From: Streptosporangium sandarakinum
GTDB lineage: Bacteria; Actinomycetota; Actinomycetes; Streptosporangiales; Streptosporangiaceae
Assembly: GCF_013409935.1 (NCBI RefSeq)
Contig: NZ_JACCCO010000001.1
Span: 4,030,001-4,094,000 of the forward strand
DNA: 64,000 nucleotides
Reading direction: 5' to 3'
Of this stretch, positions 44,597 through 52,933 are shown piece after piece. The notes beneath the pieces were generated by a model. It was not told the origin of the DNA. It made no database searches and saw nothing but the letters and a program-made list of their open reading frames with translations. The position numbers were made by a program, and so were the translations under genes. The stretch's first letter is position 1, and every line of letters starts with the position of its first letter.

Positions 44597-46030
44597 ATGA
44601 AGGAGTTCAAGCTCCCCGACGTGGGCGAGGGCCTGACCGAGGCGGAGATCGTCCGCTGGCACGTCAAGCCCGGCGACCCCGTCAAGGTCAACCAGATCAT
44701 CGTGGAGATCGAGACGGCCAAGGCCGTCGTCGAGCTGCCCTGCCCGTTCGAGGGCGTGGTGACCGCCCTGATGGCCGACGAGGGCGAGACCGTCGACGTC
44801 GGCAGGCCGATCATCTCCGTGGACGACGGAACCGGCCCCGCCGCCCCGGCCGTGGGCGAGGGTACGGCCGGCGGTCGCGCGCAGGCCCTGGCCGAGGACA
44901 TGGTGCCCGAGCCCGCCGCGGCGGACGAGCCGCCCGCGGAGAAGCGCCAGCCCGTCCTGGTCGGGTACGGCGTCAAGCCCGGCGCGGCCCGCCGCCGTCC
45001 CCGGAAACCCTCGGCGGCCTCCCCGGCGACCTCGTCCGCGGTCGCCCCGGCTGCCCCGGCCGTCTCTCCGGCTGCTCCGGCCGTCCCCGCGCGGCCGGCG
45101 CCGGAGCCCGCCGTCCGGGAGACGCCGCCCACGGGCTCGGCGGCGCGGCGGGCCGCCGTGCTCGCCAAGCCCCCGGTGCGCAAGCTGGCCAAGGACCTCG
45201 GGGTCGACCTGGCGACCGTTCCCCCGACCGGCCCGCACGGCACGATCACCCGGGAGGACGTCCACGCCGCGGTCGAGGCGGCGGCCGACGCCGGCCGTAC
45301 GGCCCCGCAGGCGGTTCCGGCCGCGCGCGGCGGCGAGGAGCGGATCCCGGTCAAGGGGGTGCGCCGGGCGACCGCGCAGGCCATGACGGCCTCGGCGTTC
45401 ACCGCGCCGCACGTCACCGAGTTCCTGCAGGTGGACGTCACCGGCACGATGGAGGCCGTGACCCGCCTCCGGGCGCTGCCCGACTTCGCCGAGGTCAAGG
45501 TCTCGCCGCTGCTGCTGGTGGCCAAGGCGGTGCTCGTCGCCGCACGGCGGTACCCGATGATCAACTCGGTGTGGGACGAGGCCGCCCAGGAGATCGTGGT
45601 CAAGCACTACGTGAACCTCGGCATCGCCGCGGCCACCCCGCGTGGCCTGCTCGTCCCCAACGTCAAGAACGCGCACGAGCTGTCGCTGCCGGACCTCGCC
45701 CGGGCCATCGGCTCCCTCGCCGAGACGGCCAGGGCCGGCCGTACCCAGCCCGCCGAGATGTCCGGGGGCACGATCACGATCACCAACGTGGGCGTGTTCG
45801 GCGTGGACGCGGGCACCCCGATCCTCAACCCGGGCGAGTCGGCGATCCTGGCGTTCGGCCAGGTCAGGGACCTGCCCTGGGTGGTGGACGGGCAGGTCGT
45901 GCCCCGCAGGGTCTGCACGCTCGCGCTCTCCTTCGACCACCGGGTCATCGACGGGGAGCTCGGCTCGCTCTTCCTGCGCGACGTCGGAGCCATGCTGGAG
46001 GACCCGCTCCGCATGCTCGCCTGGGGCTGA
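44597..46030 (+). CDS. 2-oxo acid dehydrogenase E2 (dihydrolipoamide acyltransferase)
   Basis: 477 residues from the ATG at 44597 (GGGGGAG upstream). One lipoyl domain (1-78) with the lipoylated lysine K42 in EIETAKAVVELP; an Ala/Pro-rich linker; an E1/E3-binding domain (VRKLAKDLGVDLATVPPTG); a second linker; and the catalytic CAT domain with NVGVFGVDAGTPILNPGES and the active site SFDHRVIDG (His and Asp). A single lipoyl domain is usual in Bkd-type and many actinobacterial E2s. Forms the core of the complex with the two E1 subunits upstream and Lpd (36580-37980). Confidence 0.94.
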   Translation: MKEFKLPDVGEGLTEAEIVRWHVKPGDPVKVNQIIVEIETAKAVVELPCPFEGVVTALMADEGETVDVGRPIISVDDGTGPAAPAVGEGTAGGRAQALAEDMVPEPAAADEPPAEKRQPVLVGYGVKPGAARRRPRKPSAASPATSSAVAPAAPAVSPAAPAVPARPAPEPAVRETPPTGSAARRAAVLAKPPVRKLAKDLGVDLATVPPTGPHGTITREDVHAAVEAAADAGRTAPQAVPAARGGEERIPVKGVRRATAQAMTASAFTAPHVTEFLQVDVTGTMEAVTRLRALPDFAEVKVSPLLLVAKAVLVAARRYPMINSVWDEAAQEIVVKHYVNLGIAAATPRGLLVPNVKNAHELSLPDLARAIGSLAETARAGRTQPAEMSGGTITITNVGVFGVDAGTPILNPGESAILAFGQVRDLPWVVDGQVVPRRVCTLALSFDHRVIDGELGSLFLRDVGAMLEDPLRMLAWG

Positions 46031-46041
46031 TCCCGTAAAAC

Positions 46042-46065
46042 CGGCTGAAAGCCGTAAAAACGGCT
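46042..46065 (+). other. Two mutually exclusive hairpins just after the E2 gene
   Basis: CGGCT-GAA-AGCCG (46042-46054) and AGCCGT-AAAA-ACGGCT (46050-46065) share the middle arm AGCCG, so only one can form. They are followed 33 bases later by a strong terminator. Confidence 0.5.
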
Positions 46066-46097
46066 GAGCCCTTTGGGCAGGCCGGGACCCACGAAAA

Positions 46098-46133
46098 GCG
46101 GGCCCGTCCCCGGAGAAAAGGGGACGGGCCCGC
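46098..46133 (+). terminator. Strong terminator of the E1-E2 operon
   Basis: GCGGGCCCGTCCCC (46098-46111) and its perfect complement (46120-46133) make a 14-bp stem with an 8-base loop (GGAGAAAA). Confidence 0.82.
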
Positions 46134-46223
46134 CGCGGGGCTTCGATCCTGGGAAATTCCACCCCGGAAAACGATGAGCAGAAACCTCCCCGGGCGTTTC
46201 TTGGGGCGGTTTTTCCATGTGGC

Positions 46224-46249
46224 CCGGAAAGGCGGGCACGCCTTTCCGG
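46224..46249. terminator. Hairpin downstream of the Cys-rich protein gene
   Basis: CCGGAAAGGCG (46224-46234) and CGCCTTTCCGG (46239-46249) form an 11-bp stem with a 4-base loop, 40 bp past the stop of the minus-strand gene. Confidence 0.6.
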
Positions 46250-46288
46250 TCGTGCGGTTCTCAGGCGCCTATCGGGTGCCGCGGGCCT

Positions 46289-46531
46289 TTACCACCAGTC
46301 GCCCCAGCCGCCGCCGCAGCCGCCGCCGCACCCGCAGCGGCGGCAACCGCAGCCGCGGCGGCAACCGCAGCCGCACCCGGTGACGAAGTTGGACGCGGTG
46401 ACTCCCTGGACGGCCGGGGTCGAGGTGGTGGTCGAGGACGACGCCTGTGCGGGCCCGGCTACGAGGGCTCCCGCGATGAGCCCGGCGCCCATCAGGCCCG
46501 TGACGAACGAGGCGGCCGTTCTGCTTTTCAT
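46289..46531 (-). CDS. Secreted Cys/Gly/Arg-rich mini-protein
   Basis: 80 residues; ATG at 46531 with GGAGG five bases upstream. A clear Sec signal peptide (cleavage predicted after PAQA, residue 30) leaves a mature 50-residue protein: a Ser/Thr/Ala spacer (31-50), then eight Cys at residues 53, 55, 57, 61, 63, 66, 68 and 72 in CGC/CRR/CGG patterns, ending WGDWW. The spacing CxCxC and CRRCGC suggests metal or disulphide binding; a bacteriocin-like role is also possible, but no modification, protease or immunity gene is adjacent. The coding DNA contains a near repeat (CGGCGGCAACCGCAGCCG on the plus strand, twice), indicating growth by duplication. No family recognised. Confidence 0.8.
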   Translation of the reverse strand: MKSRTAASFVTGLMGAGLIAGALVAGPAQASSSTTTSTPAVQGVTASNFVTGCGCGCRRGCGCRRCGCGGGCGGGWGDWW

Positions 46532-46828
46532 GCGGTCCTCCGATTCCACGAGAGGACGTGACCCGTCCTCCTGGATTGCTGGACAGTTCACAGCGTGCCG
46601 GAGCCGGAGCGACCAAGTCACCGCAAACCACTTATGGCTTGGCAAAGGCCCACAGATGTGTATAAATACCAAATAAATAGCAGATATCCGGGCATTTCGG
46701 ACAGGTAGTACGGCGAGCCCGCGTGCCGGGCCCAAGGGCGAGAACGCGGGATGACCGCGGAGGGGCATAAGGGGCCGCGGAGGGCCCGGCCCCGTACGCT
46801 GGCGGGGCATCCGAGCGAAGGGAAGACC
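46532..46828. other. Divergent intergenic region with AT-rich pocket
   Basis: 297 bp between the Cys-rich gene and the Dabb gene. From about 46615 to 46700 it is AT-rich for this genome (TATAAATACCAAATAAATAG), which is a likely promoter or regulator-binding zone for the leftward Cys-rich gene; no precise boxes assigned. Confidence 0.4.
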
Positions 46829-47122
46829 ATGTTCCGCCACGTCGTGCTGTTCACCTGGTCCGAGACGGCCACCGAGGAGCAGAAGGCCGCGGTCGCGACC
46901 GAGCTGGGCCGGCTCCCGGGGGTCATCCCGGAGATCCGCGCCTACGCCGTCGGAGCCGACGCGGGCGTGAATCCGGGCAACCACGAGTTCGCGGTCGTCG
47001 CCGACTTCGACGGCCTCGACGACTACCTGGTCTACCGCGACCACCCGGTCCACCAGGCGGTGATCGCCGAACACATCAAGCCGATCCTGGCCTCACGGGC
47101 GGCCGTGCAGTTCGTCGTCTAG
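46829..47122 (+). CDS. Dabb-family stress-responsive A/B barrel protein
   Basis: 97 residues. MFRHVVLFTWSETATEEQK at the start, the RAYAVGADAGVNPGNHEFAV middle and the HPVHQAVIAEHIKPIL end are the Dabb signature (dimeric alpha/beta barrel). Relatives include small stress-induced proteins and polyketide cyclases such as olivetolic acid cyclase. Single gene with GAAGGGAAG upstream; substrate unknown. Confidence 0.9.
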   Translation: MFRHVVLFTWSETATEEQKAAVATELGRLPGVIPEIRAYAVGADAGVNPGNHEFAVVADFDGLDDYLVYRDHPVHQAVIAEHIKPILASRAAVQFVV

Positions 47123-47157
47123 CCCTGCCGGAGGTACGGCGCGCCGTCAGGCCGCCG

Positions 47158-47382
47158 TCACAGTTCCGGCGGGTGGTTCTCCCGGTGCATCAGGCGGCCC
47201 TCCGACGTCGCCCCGCGCCGGGGCGCCAGCACCACGCTCAGCACCACCCCGACGGCGCCGACGATCATGAAGATCACCCCGATGACATCGATGTGCACGT
47301 TGTCGCCGAGGACGTCGGGCTCGATGGCGAACCGGAGGATGGCGCCGATCGTGAGGAAGAAGATGCTGACCCCGACACCCAT
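47158..47382 (-). CDS. DUF6458-like small membrane protein
   Basis: 74 residues from the ATG at 47382 (GGAGG upstream). MGVGVSIFFLTIGAILRFAI forms one membrane helix, DVIGVIFMIVGAVGVVLSVV a second, with a conserved V-x-I-D-V-I-G between them; this is the DUF6458 pattern. A short polar tail is inside. Function unknown. Convergent with the Dabb gene. Confidence 0.8.
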   Translation of the reverse strand: MGVGVSIFFLTIGAILRFAIEPDVLGDNVHIDVIGVIFMIVGAVGVVLSVVLAPRRGATSEGRLMHRENHPPEL

Positions 47383-47701
47383 CGGACCCTCCGGACACAG
47401 GTAGTGATCAGGCAAAGAGAGCGTCTGCGATCCCTCATACCCCTTCCCGCGCGATCCCACCACCGGCCCGGTGTGCGCCCGCCCGGAAAGGCCGGGAACG
47501 GAGGACCGGAAAAGGGACCCGGGGCGGCGGGCGGGGGAGGCGCCGGATGGCCGAGGCGGAGGCGGAGGCCGGAAAAGGGGCGCCGGAGGCCGGGACGCGG
47601 AGGGTCCGGGAACGCGGACGGGGGCGGTCCCGTGAGCGGGACCGCCCCCGTCACCGCCTGCCGCGGGAGCGGGGCGTCTTCGGAAGGCCGGGATCAGCGG
47701 A
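47383..47701. other. 319-bp GC-rich intergenic region with strong hairpin
   Basis: Contains the likely leftward promoter of the DUF6458 gene and, at 47617-47652, a perfect hairpin. No gene supported; the plus-strand open frame crossing it is Arg/Gly-rich and reads into the end of the acyl-CoA dehydrogenase on the wrong strand. Confidence 0.45.
47617..47652 (-). terminator. Hairpin terminating the acyl-CoA dehydrogenase transcript
   Basis: GACGGGGGCGGTCCCG (47617-47632) and CGGGACCGCCCCCGTC (47637-47652), 16 bp stem and TGAG loop, 50 bp past the stop of the minus-strand gene. Confidence 0.8.
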
Positions 47702-49525
47702 TCAGAAGGCCTCTTCGGGCAGCTCCATCAGGTCCTGGTTCGTCGCGGCGAGCACCCGGCGCTCGGCCGCGACGCGGGGCAGGACGGTCTGGGCGAAGAA
47801 CGAGGCCGCCGCGACCTTGCCGGTGTAGAACGCCCTGTCCCGGTCGGACTCGCCGAGCGCCTTGAGGGCCACCTCGGCCTGGCGCAGCAGCAGCCAGCCG
47901 ATCACCACGTCGCCCAGGGCGAGCAGGAACCGGGTGGTGTTGAGACCGACCTTGTAGACCTCCTGCGGCGTCTCCAGCGAGGAGATCGCCCAGCCGGCCA
48001 TCGTGTCGGCCATGGCCTTGACCTCGTCCGCGGCCTCGCCGAGGAGCTTGCGCTCCTCCTTGAGGCGGCCGTTGCCGGCGTCGGAGGCGGCGAACGCCTT
48101 GATGTCGCCGTACATCGTGCCGAGGGCGACGCCCTGGTTGCGCATGACCTTGCGGAAGAACAGGTCCATGCCCTGGATCGCGGTGGTGCCCTCGTAGAGG
48201 GAATCGATCTTGGCGTCCCGGATGTACTGCTCGATCGGGTAGTCCTGCAGGTAGCCGGAGCCGCCCAGGGTCTGCAGCGAGCGGGCCAGCAGCTCGTAGG
48301 AGCGCTCGGACCCGACGCCCTTGACCAGCGGGAGCAGCAGGTCGTTCATGGCCTCGGCGTGCTCGTCGCGGCGGCCCTCGGCCCCGGCGATCTGCACGGC
48401 GTCCTGGTAGGTCGCGGTCAGCAGGACCAGCGCGCGCATGCCCTCGGCGTACGACTTCTGGAGCATGAGCTCGCGGCGGACGTCCGGGTGGCGGATGACG
48501 GTCACGCGCGGGGCGGACTTGTCGGCCATCTGGGTGAGGTCGGAGCCCTGCACCCGCTGCCTGGCGTACTCCAGGGCGTTCAGGTAGCCGGTGGAGAGGG
48601 TGGCGATCGCCTTGGTGCCGACCATCATGCGGGCGTGCTCGATGATCATGAACATCTGCTTGATGCCCTGGTGCACGTCACCGACCAGCGTGCCGACGGC
48701 CGGGTGCTTCTCGCCGAAGGTGAGCTCGCAGGTCGTGGAGACCTTCAGGCCCATCTTCTTCTCGACGTTGGTGACGTAGACGCCGTTGCGCTCGCCCAGC
48801 TCACCGGTGGAGAGGTCCACGTGGTACTTCGGGACCAGGAACATCGACAGGCCCTTGGTGCCGACGCCGTGCCCCTCGGGGCGGGCCAGCACGAGGTGGA
48901 AGATGTTGTCGGCCATGTCGTGCTCGGCGCTGGTGATGAAGCGCTTGACGCCCTCGATGTGCCAGGTGCCGTCGGGCTGCTGCACGGCCTTGGCACGGCC
49001 GGCGCCCACGTCGGAGCCGGCGTCGGGCTCGGTGAGGACCATCGTGGCGCCCCACTGGTGCTCGATGGCCAGCTCGGCGAAGCGCTTCTGGTCCTCGGTG
49101 CCGATCGTGTGCAGCACGTGGGCGAAGGCGGGGCCGCTGGAGTACATCCAGATGGCCGGGTTGGCGCCGAGCACCAGCTCGGCCAGCGCCCAGTTGACGC
49201 TGTTGGGCAGGCCGGGGCCGTTCAACTCGGCGGGCAGGCCGAGGTTGGTCCAGCCGGCGTCACGGTAGGCGGCGAAGGACCTCTTGAAACCCTCCGGCAT
49301 GGTGACGGTGCCGGAGGCCGGGTCGAACACCGGAGGCTTGCGGTCGCCCTCCTCGAAAGAGTCGGCCAGCACGCCGGAGGCGAGGCGGTTCACCTCGTCC
49401 AGGACGCTGCGCACGACGTCCTCGTCGATGTCGGCGAACAGACCGCTGCCCAGGATGTCCCGGCGCCCGAACACCTCGAAGAGATTGAACTCCAGGTCAC
49501 GGATGTTGCTCTTGTAGTGGCCCAT
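47702..49525 (-). CDS. Acyl-CoA dehydrogenase (FadE5-like, with C-terminal extension)
   Basis: 607 residues, longer than the usual 380-400 because a second helical domain follows the dehydrogenase core. Core motifs are present: [18 protein letters not shown] (FAD-binding middle domain), [12 protein letters not shown] and the catalytic Glu region [13 protein letters not shown]. This architecture matches actinobacterial FadE5-type enzymes, which oxidise a broad range of acyl-CoAs, FAD-dependent, in the cytosol. ATG at 49525 with AAGGAG upstream. Two copies of a 15-bp site (49566-49608) just upstream suggest control by a fatty-acid-sensing TetR protein. Confidence 0.93.
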   Translation of the reverse strand: MGHYKSNIRDLEFNLFEVFGRRDILGSGLFADIDEDVVRSVLDEVNRLASGVLADSFEEGDRKPPVFDPASGTVTMPEGFKRSFAAYRDAGWTNLGLPAELNGPGLPNSVNWALAELVLGANPAIWMYSSGPAFAHVLHTIGTEDQKRFAELAIEHQWGATMVLTEPDAGSDVGAGRAKAVQQPDGTWHIEGVKRFITSAEHDMADNIFHLVLARPEGHGVGTKGLSMFLVPKYHVDLSTGELGERNGVYVTNVEKKMGLKVSTTCELTFGEKHPAVGTLVGDVHQGIKQMFMIIEHARMMVGTKAIATLSTGYLNALEYARQRVQGSDLTQMADKSAPRVTVIRHPDVRRELMLQKSYAEGMRALVLLTATYQDAVQIAGAEGRRDEHAEAMNDLLLPLVKGVGSERSYELLARSLQTLGGSGYLQDYPIEQYIRDAKIDSLYEGTTAIQGMDLFFRKVMRNQGVALGTMYGDIKAFAASDAGNGRLKEERKLLGEAADEVKAMADTMAGWAISSLETPQEVYKVGLNTTRFLLALGDVVIGWLLLRQAEVALKALGESDRDRAFYTGKVAAASFFAQTVLPRVAAERRVLAATNQDLMELPEEAF

Positions 49526-49565
49526 GGGGTCGGCTCCTTCACACGGGTGAACCGGGACGCTTGCA

Positions 49566-49608
49566 TACTCGCCAGTAACCTTACCGACAATGCTACCCGC
49601 GAGTAACC
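49566..49608. promoter_or_regulatory. Paired operators TACYCGCSAGTAACC upstream of the acyl-CoA dehydrogenase
   Basis: TACTCGCCAGTAACC (49566-49580) and TACCCGCGAGTAACC (49594-49608) are identical at 13 of 15 positions, 28 bp apart. Each core (ACT/C-CGC-AGT) is a near palindrome. They lie 41-83 bp before the acyl-CoA dehydrogenase start. Confidence 0.65.
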
Positions 49609-49732
49609 CCTAAAAAACGGCAATGATGGGACGTTTGTCACACGCCCTGGAGAAACCCTTTACCCAGGGGACCTCCGGGTTCCGGCCTGCCGGTCCGCCG
49701 GCCTGCGGGACGCGCCGCCGTACCCTCGGGAC

Positions 49733-50572
49733 ATGACGAAGTCGTACGGCGGGACGGGCGGGCGGGGACCGGCGGGCGACCCGCCGGTGGACGGGCGGTG
49801 GCGCGCCGACCTCGCGCGGTGGGACATCCCCGAGCACATCCTCAGGCGGGCCCCGGTGAGCCCCTGGGGACACTCCCCGGCGCGGTTCGCCCAGCGCACC
49901 GAGCACGCGCTCGCGGCCCCCGAAGGCCCGTCCCTGACCAGGATCGCCGAGGCGCTGCCCGCCGGGGGGAGCGTGCTCGACGTCGGCGCCGGCACCGGGG
50001 CGGCCTCGCTGCCGCTGGCCGGCCGCCTGGGGGAGCTGATCGCGGTGGACGCCTCCGCCGGGATGCTGGCCGAGCTGACGCCCCGGGCCGAACGGCTCGG
50101 CGTCCCGGTCCGGACGGTGCCGGGCCGCTGGCCCGACATGGCGGCCCGCACCCCGGTGGCCGACGTCGCGGTCGCCGCCCACGTCGTCTACAACGTGCCC
50201 GACCTGGCCGCTTTCCTGTCCGAGCTGACCGGCCACGCCCGGCGCCGGGTCGTCCTGGAGCTCACCGAGCATCACCCGATGAGCTGGCTCACCCCGCTGT
50301 GGAGGCACTTCCACGGCCTTCCCCGCCCCGCCCGGCCGACGGCGCACGACCTGATCGCCGTCGCCGGGGCGCTCGGCCACGAGGTCCGCCACGAGTCCCA
50401 CGCGGCTCCGCTGCCCCGCTACGCGTCGCTGGACGAGCTCGCCGAAAGCGCCTGCCGGAGGCTCTGCCTCACCCCCGACCGGGTGGGGGAGGTGGCCGGG
50501 GCCGCCGTCGCCCTGGGCATGTGGCCGCTCCCGCGCGAGCGGTGGTTCACGGTGTGGTGGGAGACGGCCTGA
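49733..50572 (+). CDS. Class I SAM-dependent methyltransferase
   Basis: 279 residues. SAM-binding motif I is VLDVGAGTGAASLPLA, motif II acid in LIAVDASAGML, and a later ADVAVAAHVVYNVPDLAAFL. The N-terminal 60 residues include RWDIPEHILRRAPVSPWGHS, probably substrate recognition. Soluble; substrate unknown. TACCCT (49721-49726) ends 6 nt before the ATG, suggesting a leaderless mRNA. Divergent from the acyl-CoA dehydrogenase. Confidence 0.85.
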   Translation: MTKSYGGTGGRGPAGDPPVDGRWRADLARWDIPEHILRRAPVSPWGHSPARFAQRTEHALAAPEGPSLTRIAEALPAGGSVLDVGAGTGAASLPLAGRLGELIAVDASAGMLAELTPRAERLGVPVRTVPGRWPDMAARTPVADVAVAAHVVYNVPDLAAFLSELTGHARRRVVLELTEHHPMSWLTPLWRHFHGLPRPARPTAHDLIAVAGALGHEVRHESHAAPLPRYASLDELAESACRRLCLTPDRVGEVAGAAVALGMWPLPRERWFTVWWETA

Positions 50573-50620
50573 CGGCCGCGCCTGGCCTCGGTGCCGGTTC
50601 CGGCGTGCCGCGTAACCTGC

Positions 50621-50650
50621 TTGACGGCTTAGACGGTGTCGCGATTAGGT
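50621..50650 (+). promoter_or_regulatory. Promoter TTGACG-18 bp-TTAGGT of the VOC gene
   Basis: TTGACG (50621-50626) and TTAGGT (50645-50650) with 18-bp spacing; the ATG follows 7 nt later, so the predicted transcript starts at or next to the start codon. The clearest complete -35/-10 promoter seen in the window. Confidence 0.7.
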
Positions 50651-50657
50651 GTGGGGC

Positions 50658-51026
50658 ATGATTGCGATCGAATACGTGACCTTCGACTGCGCCGAGCCGT
50701 ACGAGCTGGCGACCTTCTGGAGCCAGGCCACCGGACGGCCGATCCACCCGGACGGCAGCGCCGGCGACGACGAGATCCTCGTGCCGGGCACGCCCGGCCT
50801 GCTGTTCATCAAGGTCCCCGAGGGCAAGGCGGTCAAGAACCGCATCCACCTGGACGTCACCGGGTCCGACGGCACCACCCGCGAGGAGGAGGTGGAGCGG
50901 CTGCTGAAGCTCGGCGCCACGATCCACGACGACCGGCGCGCCTCCGACGGCAGGGGCTGGGTGACCATGCTCGACCCCGAGGGCAACGAGTTCTGCGTCT
51001 GCCGCGCCGAGTACGAGAGGTCCTGA
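50658..51026 (+). CDS. VOC (glyoxalase/bleomycin-resistance-like) protein
   Basis: 122 residues. It opens with IAIEYVTFDCAEPYELATFW and ends LDPEGNEFCVCR, as in the actinobacterial glyoxalase-like subfamily; the first metal-binding His is replaced (the usual H near residue 5 is absent), but KNRIHLDV and the Glu of GNEF remain. So metal binding is uncertain. Start at the ATG 50658; GTG at 50649 is in frame. Driven by the 50621-50650 promoter. Confidence 0.85.
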   Translation: MIAIEYVTFDCAEPYELATFWSQATGRPIHPDGSAGDDEILVPGTPGLLFIKVPEGKAVKNRIHLDVTGSDGTTREEEVERLLKLGATIHDDRRASDGRGWVTMLDPEGNEFCVCRAEYERS

Positions 51027-51054
51027 CGCCGGTCCCCGCGCGGAGCGCACGACA

Positions 51055-51117
51055 GCCCTGGGATGTGCGACGGCCCCGGGAGGTTCAAGGGCCCTGGGAT
51101 GTGCGGCGGCCCCGGGA
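51055..51117. repeat. 27-bp direct repeat (26/27 identical), 36-bp period
   Basis: GCCCTGGGATGTGCGACGGC... at 51055-51081 and its near copy at 51091-51117 lie between the VOC and SRPBCC genes. Not coding on evidence available. Confidence 0.75.
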
Positions 51118-51199
51118 CGGCCCGGGGCCTCAGGGGCGGCCGGTCCCCGTGCGATGGCGGGTCTTGCCGGAATGATGTTCGCTCGGGAATGCTGCGGTC

Positions 51200-51691
51200 A
51201 TGAGCCCCCCGAGCGCGTCCGTGAGCATTCATGTCTCGGCGCCGCCCGAGACGGTCTACGAGCTCGTCACCGATGTCACGGACATGAGCGGCTGGAACGT
51301 CGAGTGCGAGAGCGCCGAATGGGTCGGCCCGATCCGCGGGCCGCGGCCCGGCGCGAGGTTCCGCGGGCGCGACAGGAACGGCCGGCGGCGGTGGTCCACG
51401 CTCTGCACGGTCACCGTCGCCGATCCCCACCGGGTCTTCGCCTACGGCGTCCGCGCGGGCGGCCTGCTGGACGTGGCGATCCGGCGCTTCGAGATCACCC
51501 CCTCCGGGACCGGCTGCCATGTGGAGCAGAGCACCTGGGACACCCGCGGCCCGGTCCTGCGTCTGCTGGGCGGGCTCGTCTCCGGCGTCCGCGACCGGGC
51601 CGCCCGCGAGCGGGCCGACATGCTGCGGACCCTGGAGCGCCTGAAGGCGGCGGCGGAGGCGGTGGGCGCGCCGCCGTCCACCGGCGGTTGA
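51200..51691 (+). CDS. SRPBCC-family lipid/ligand-binding protein
   Basis: 163 residues. The N-terminus SVSIHVSAPPETVYELVTDV and later TDMSGWNVECESAEWVG are typical of START-like SRPBCC/polyketide cyclase proteins, with a central beta sheet and a long C-terminal helix (DRAARERADMLRTLERLKAA). These proteins bind a hydrophobic ligand; no ligand known. Single gene. Confidence 0.87.
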   Translation: MSPPSASVSIHVSAPPETVYELVTDVTDMSGWNVECESAEWVGPIRGPRPGARFRGRDRNGRRRWSTLCTVTVADPHRVFAYGVRAGGLLDVAIRRFEITPSGTGCHVEQSTWDTRGPVLRLLGGLVSGVRDRAARERADMLRTLERLKAAAEAVGAPPSTGG

Positions 51692-51809
51692 TCGCTCCGC
51701 GCCCGCCACGAGGACCTGACAAACCTGACCGACCGGACGGACCCGACCGGGAGCCGGCGGGCCGTACCGGGAAGGCCGGCGGCCGGGTGCGGCGGGACCG
51801 CGCCCGCGC

Positions 51810-52283
51810 TCAGCCGCCGTACGGCAGGGAGCGGTGCTCGCGGCCCCGTCCCCGGAAGACCAGGGCCAGGAACGCGGTGATGAGGTACACCGCGACGCCG
51901 CCCTGGAGCGCGTCGAACGCCGCGCCGAACACGCCCTCGCCGTCCACGACGAGCTGGACCGGATACATGAGCGCGGCGGCCCCGAGCGCCGGGTAGAGCG
52001 AGAAGCGCCAGGGGTGGCGCAGGGCCCAGAGCCGGGCCTGCCGGGTCACCCGGTCGCCCCTCTCGGGCCTGGAGACCGCGCCGACGGCCGTGACCAGGCT
52101 GAACAGGACGATGCCCAGCGACAGCGCCCAGGTCAGGTCGGCGCTTCCCGGCAGGATCACGCCGAGGCCGAAGCTGACGGCCGCTGCGGTACCGCCGGTC
52201 ACCGCGGCGGCCTTCCAGGGCGCGCCGTGCAGGGCGGCTCCGGCGAGTGAGATCTCGTCACGACGAGTCAGTTCGTTGCTCAT
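51810..52283 (-). CDS. Four-helix membrane protein, unknown function
   Basis: 157 residues from the ATG at 52283. Hydrophobic helices near residues 28-48 (AVTGGTAAAVSFGLGVILPG), 50-68, 100-115 and 130-145, with a basic loop RPERGDRVTRQARLWALRHP between the second and third. No motif. A GGAGG lies 12 bases upstream of the start, slightly far. Divergent from the GNAT gene. Confidence 0.7.
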   Translation of the reverse strand: MSNELTRRDEISLAGAALHGAPWKAAAVTGGTAAAVSFGLGVILPGSADLTWALSLGIVLFSLVTAVGAVSRPERGDRVTRQARLWALRHPWRFSLYPALGAAALMYPVQLVVDGEGVFGAAFDALQGGVAVYLITAFLALVFRGRGREHRSLPYGG

Positions 52284-52432
52284 GCGTTCAGGGTGCCTCC
52301 CGAGCCCCCCTGCCCGCATCGGGGAGAGACCCTGATTTCGACCCTGACCCCGCGCCCTGCGGCTTCGCGCCGGCTCCATGCCCCCCGCACCCTGCGGATT
52401 CGCCGGATTCCCGCCCCGGTAGGTTGGTCGCC

Positions 52433-52882
52433 ATGCCCGTGGAATTCCGCCTCGCCCGGCCCGGCGACCTGCCGGCCATCGTGTCCCTGATCGCCGACGA
52501 CGCCATCGCGGCCGCCCGCACCGGCGAGCTCGGCGAGGAGCACCGCGCCGCCTTCGACGCCATCGAGGCCGACCCCGGCAACGAGCTCGTCGTCGCCGAG
52601 CTGGACGGCGAGGTGGTGGGCACCATGCAGCTCACCTACATCCCCGGCATCTCCCGGCGCGGCGCCCTGCGGATGCAGATCGAGGCGGTCCGCGTCGCGG
52701 CCCCGCTGCGCGGCCGGGGGCTGGGCCGCCGGATGATGGAGTGGGCCGTCGAGCGGGGCCGCGCCCGCGGCTGCGCGCTGGTCCAGCTCACCACCGACAA
52801 GGCCCGCAAGGACGCCCACCGGTTCTACGACTCGCTCGGCTTCGTCGCCTCCCACGAGGGATACAAGCTCACCCTGAGTTGA
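52433..52882 (+). CDS. GNAT-family N-acetyltransferase
   Basis: 149 residues. The acetyl-CoA loop is VAAPLRGRGLGRRMMEWAVE (Q/R-x-x-G-x-G/A) and the final motif FYDSLGFVASHEGYKL is typical. Substrate unknown. TAGGTT (52420-52425) ends 7 nt before the ATG with no ribosome site: leaderless. Confidence 0.9.
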   Translation: MPVEFRLARPGDLPAIVSLIADDAIAAARTGELGEEHRAAFDAIEADPGNELVVAELDGEVVGTMQLTYIPGISRRGALRMQIEAVRVAAPLRGRGLGRRMMEWAVERGRARGCALVQLTTDKARKDAHRFYDSLGFVASHEGYKLTLS

Positions 52883-52933
52883 TCGTTATCCTCGTCCCCA
52901 CCGCTAACGACACGAGCCGACGGGACGGGCGAT

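Noticed and set aside
46289-46531. RiPP precursor with modifying enzymes nearby
   Set aside because: The Cys-rich peptide looks like a candidate, but no radical SAM, YcaO, lanthionine synthase, protease or exporter gene is within several kb; the adjacent genes are a 2-oxo acid dehydrogenase and a Dabb protein.
47173-47865. 230-residue plus-strand frame over DUF6458 and the end of the acyl-CoA dehydrogenase
   Set aside because: Antisense to two supported genes and lacking a ribosome site; highly repetitive Gly/Arg.
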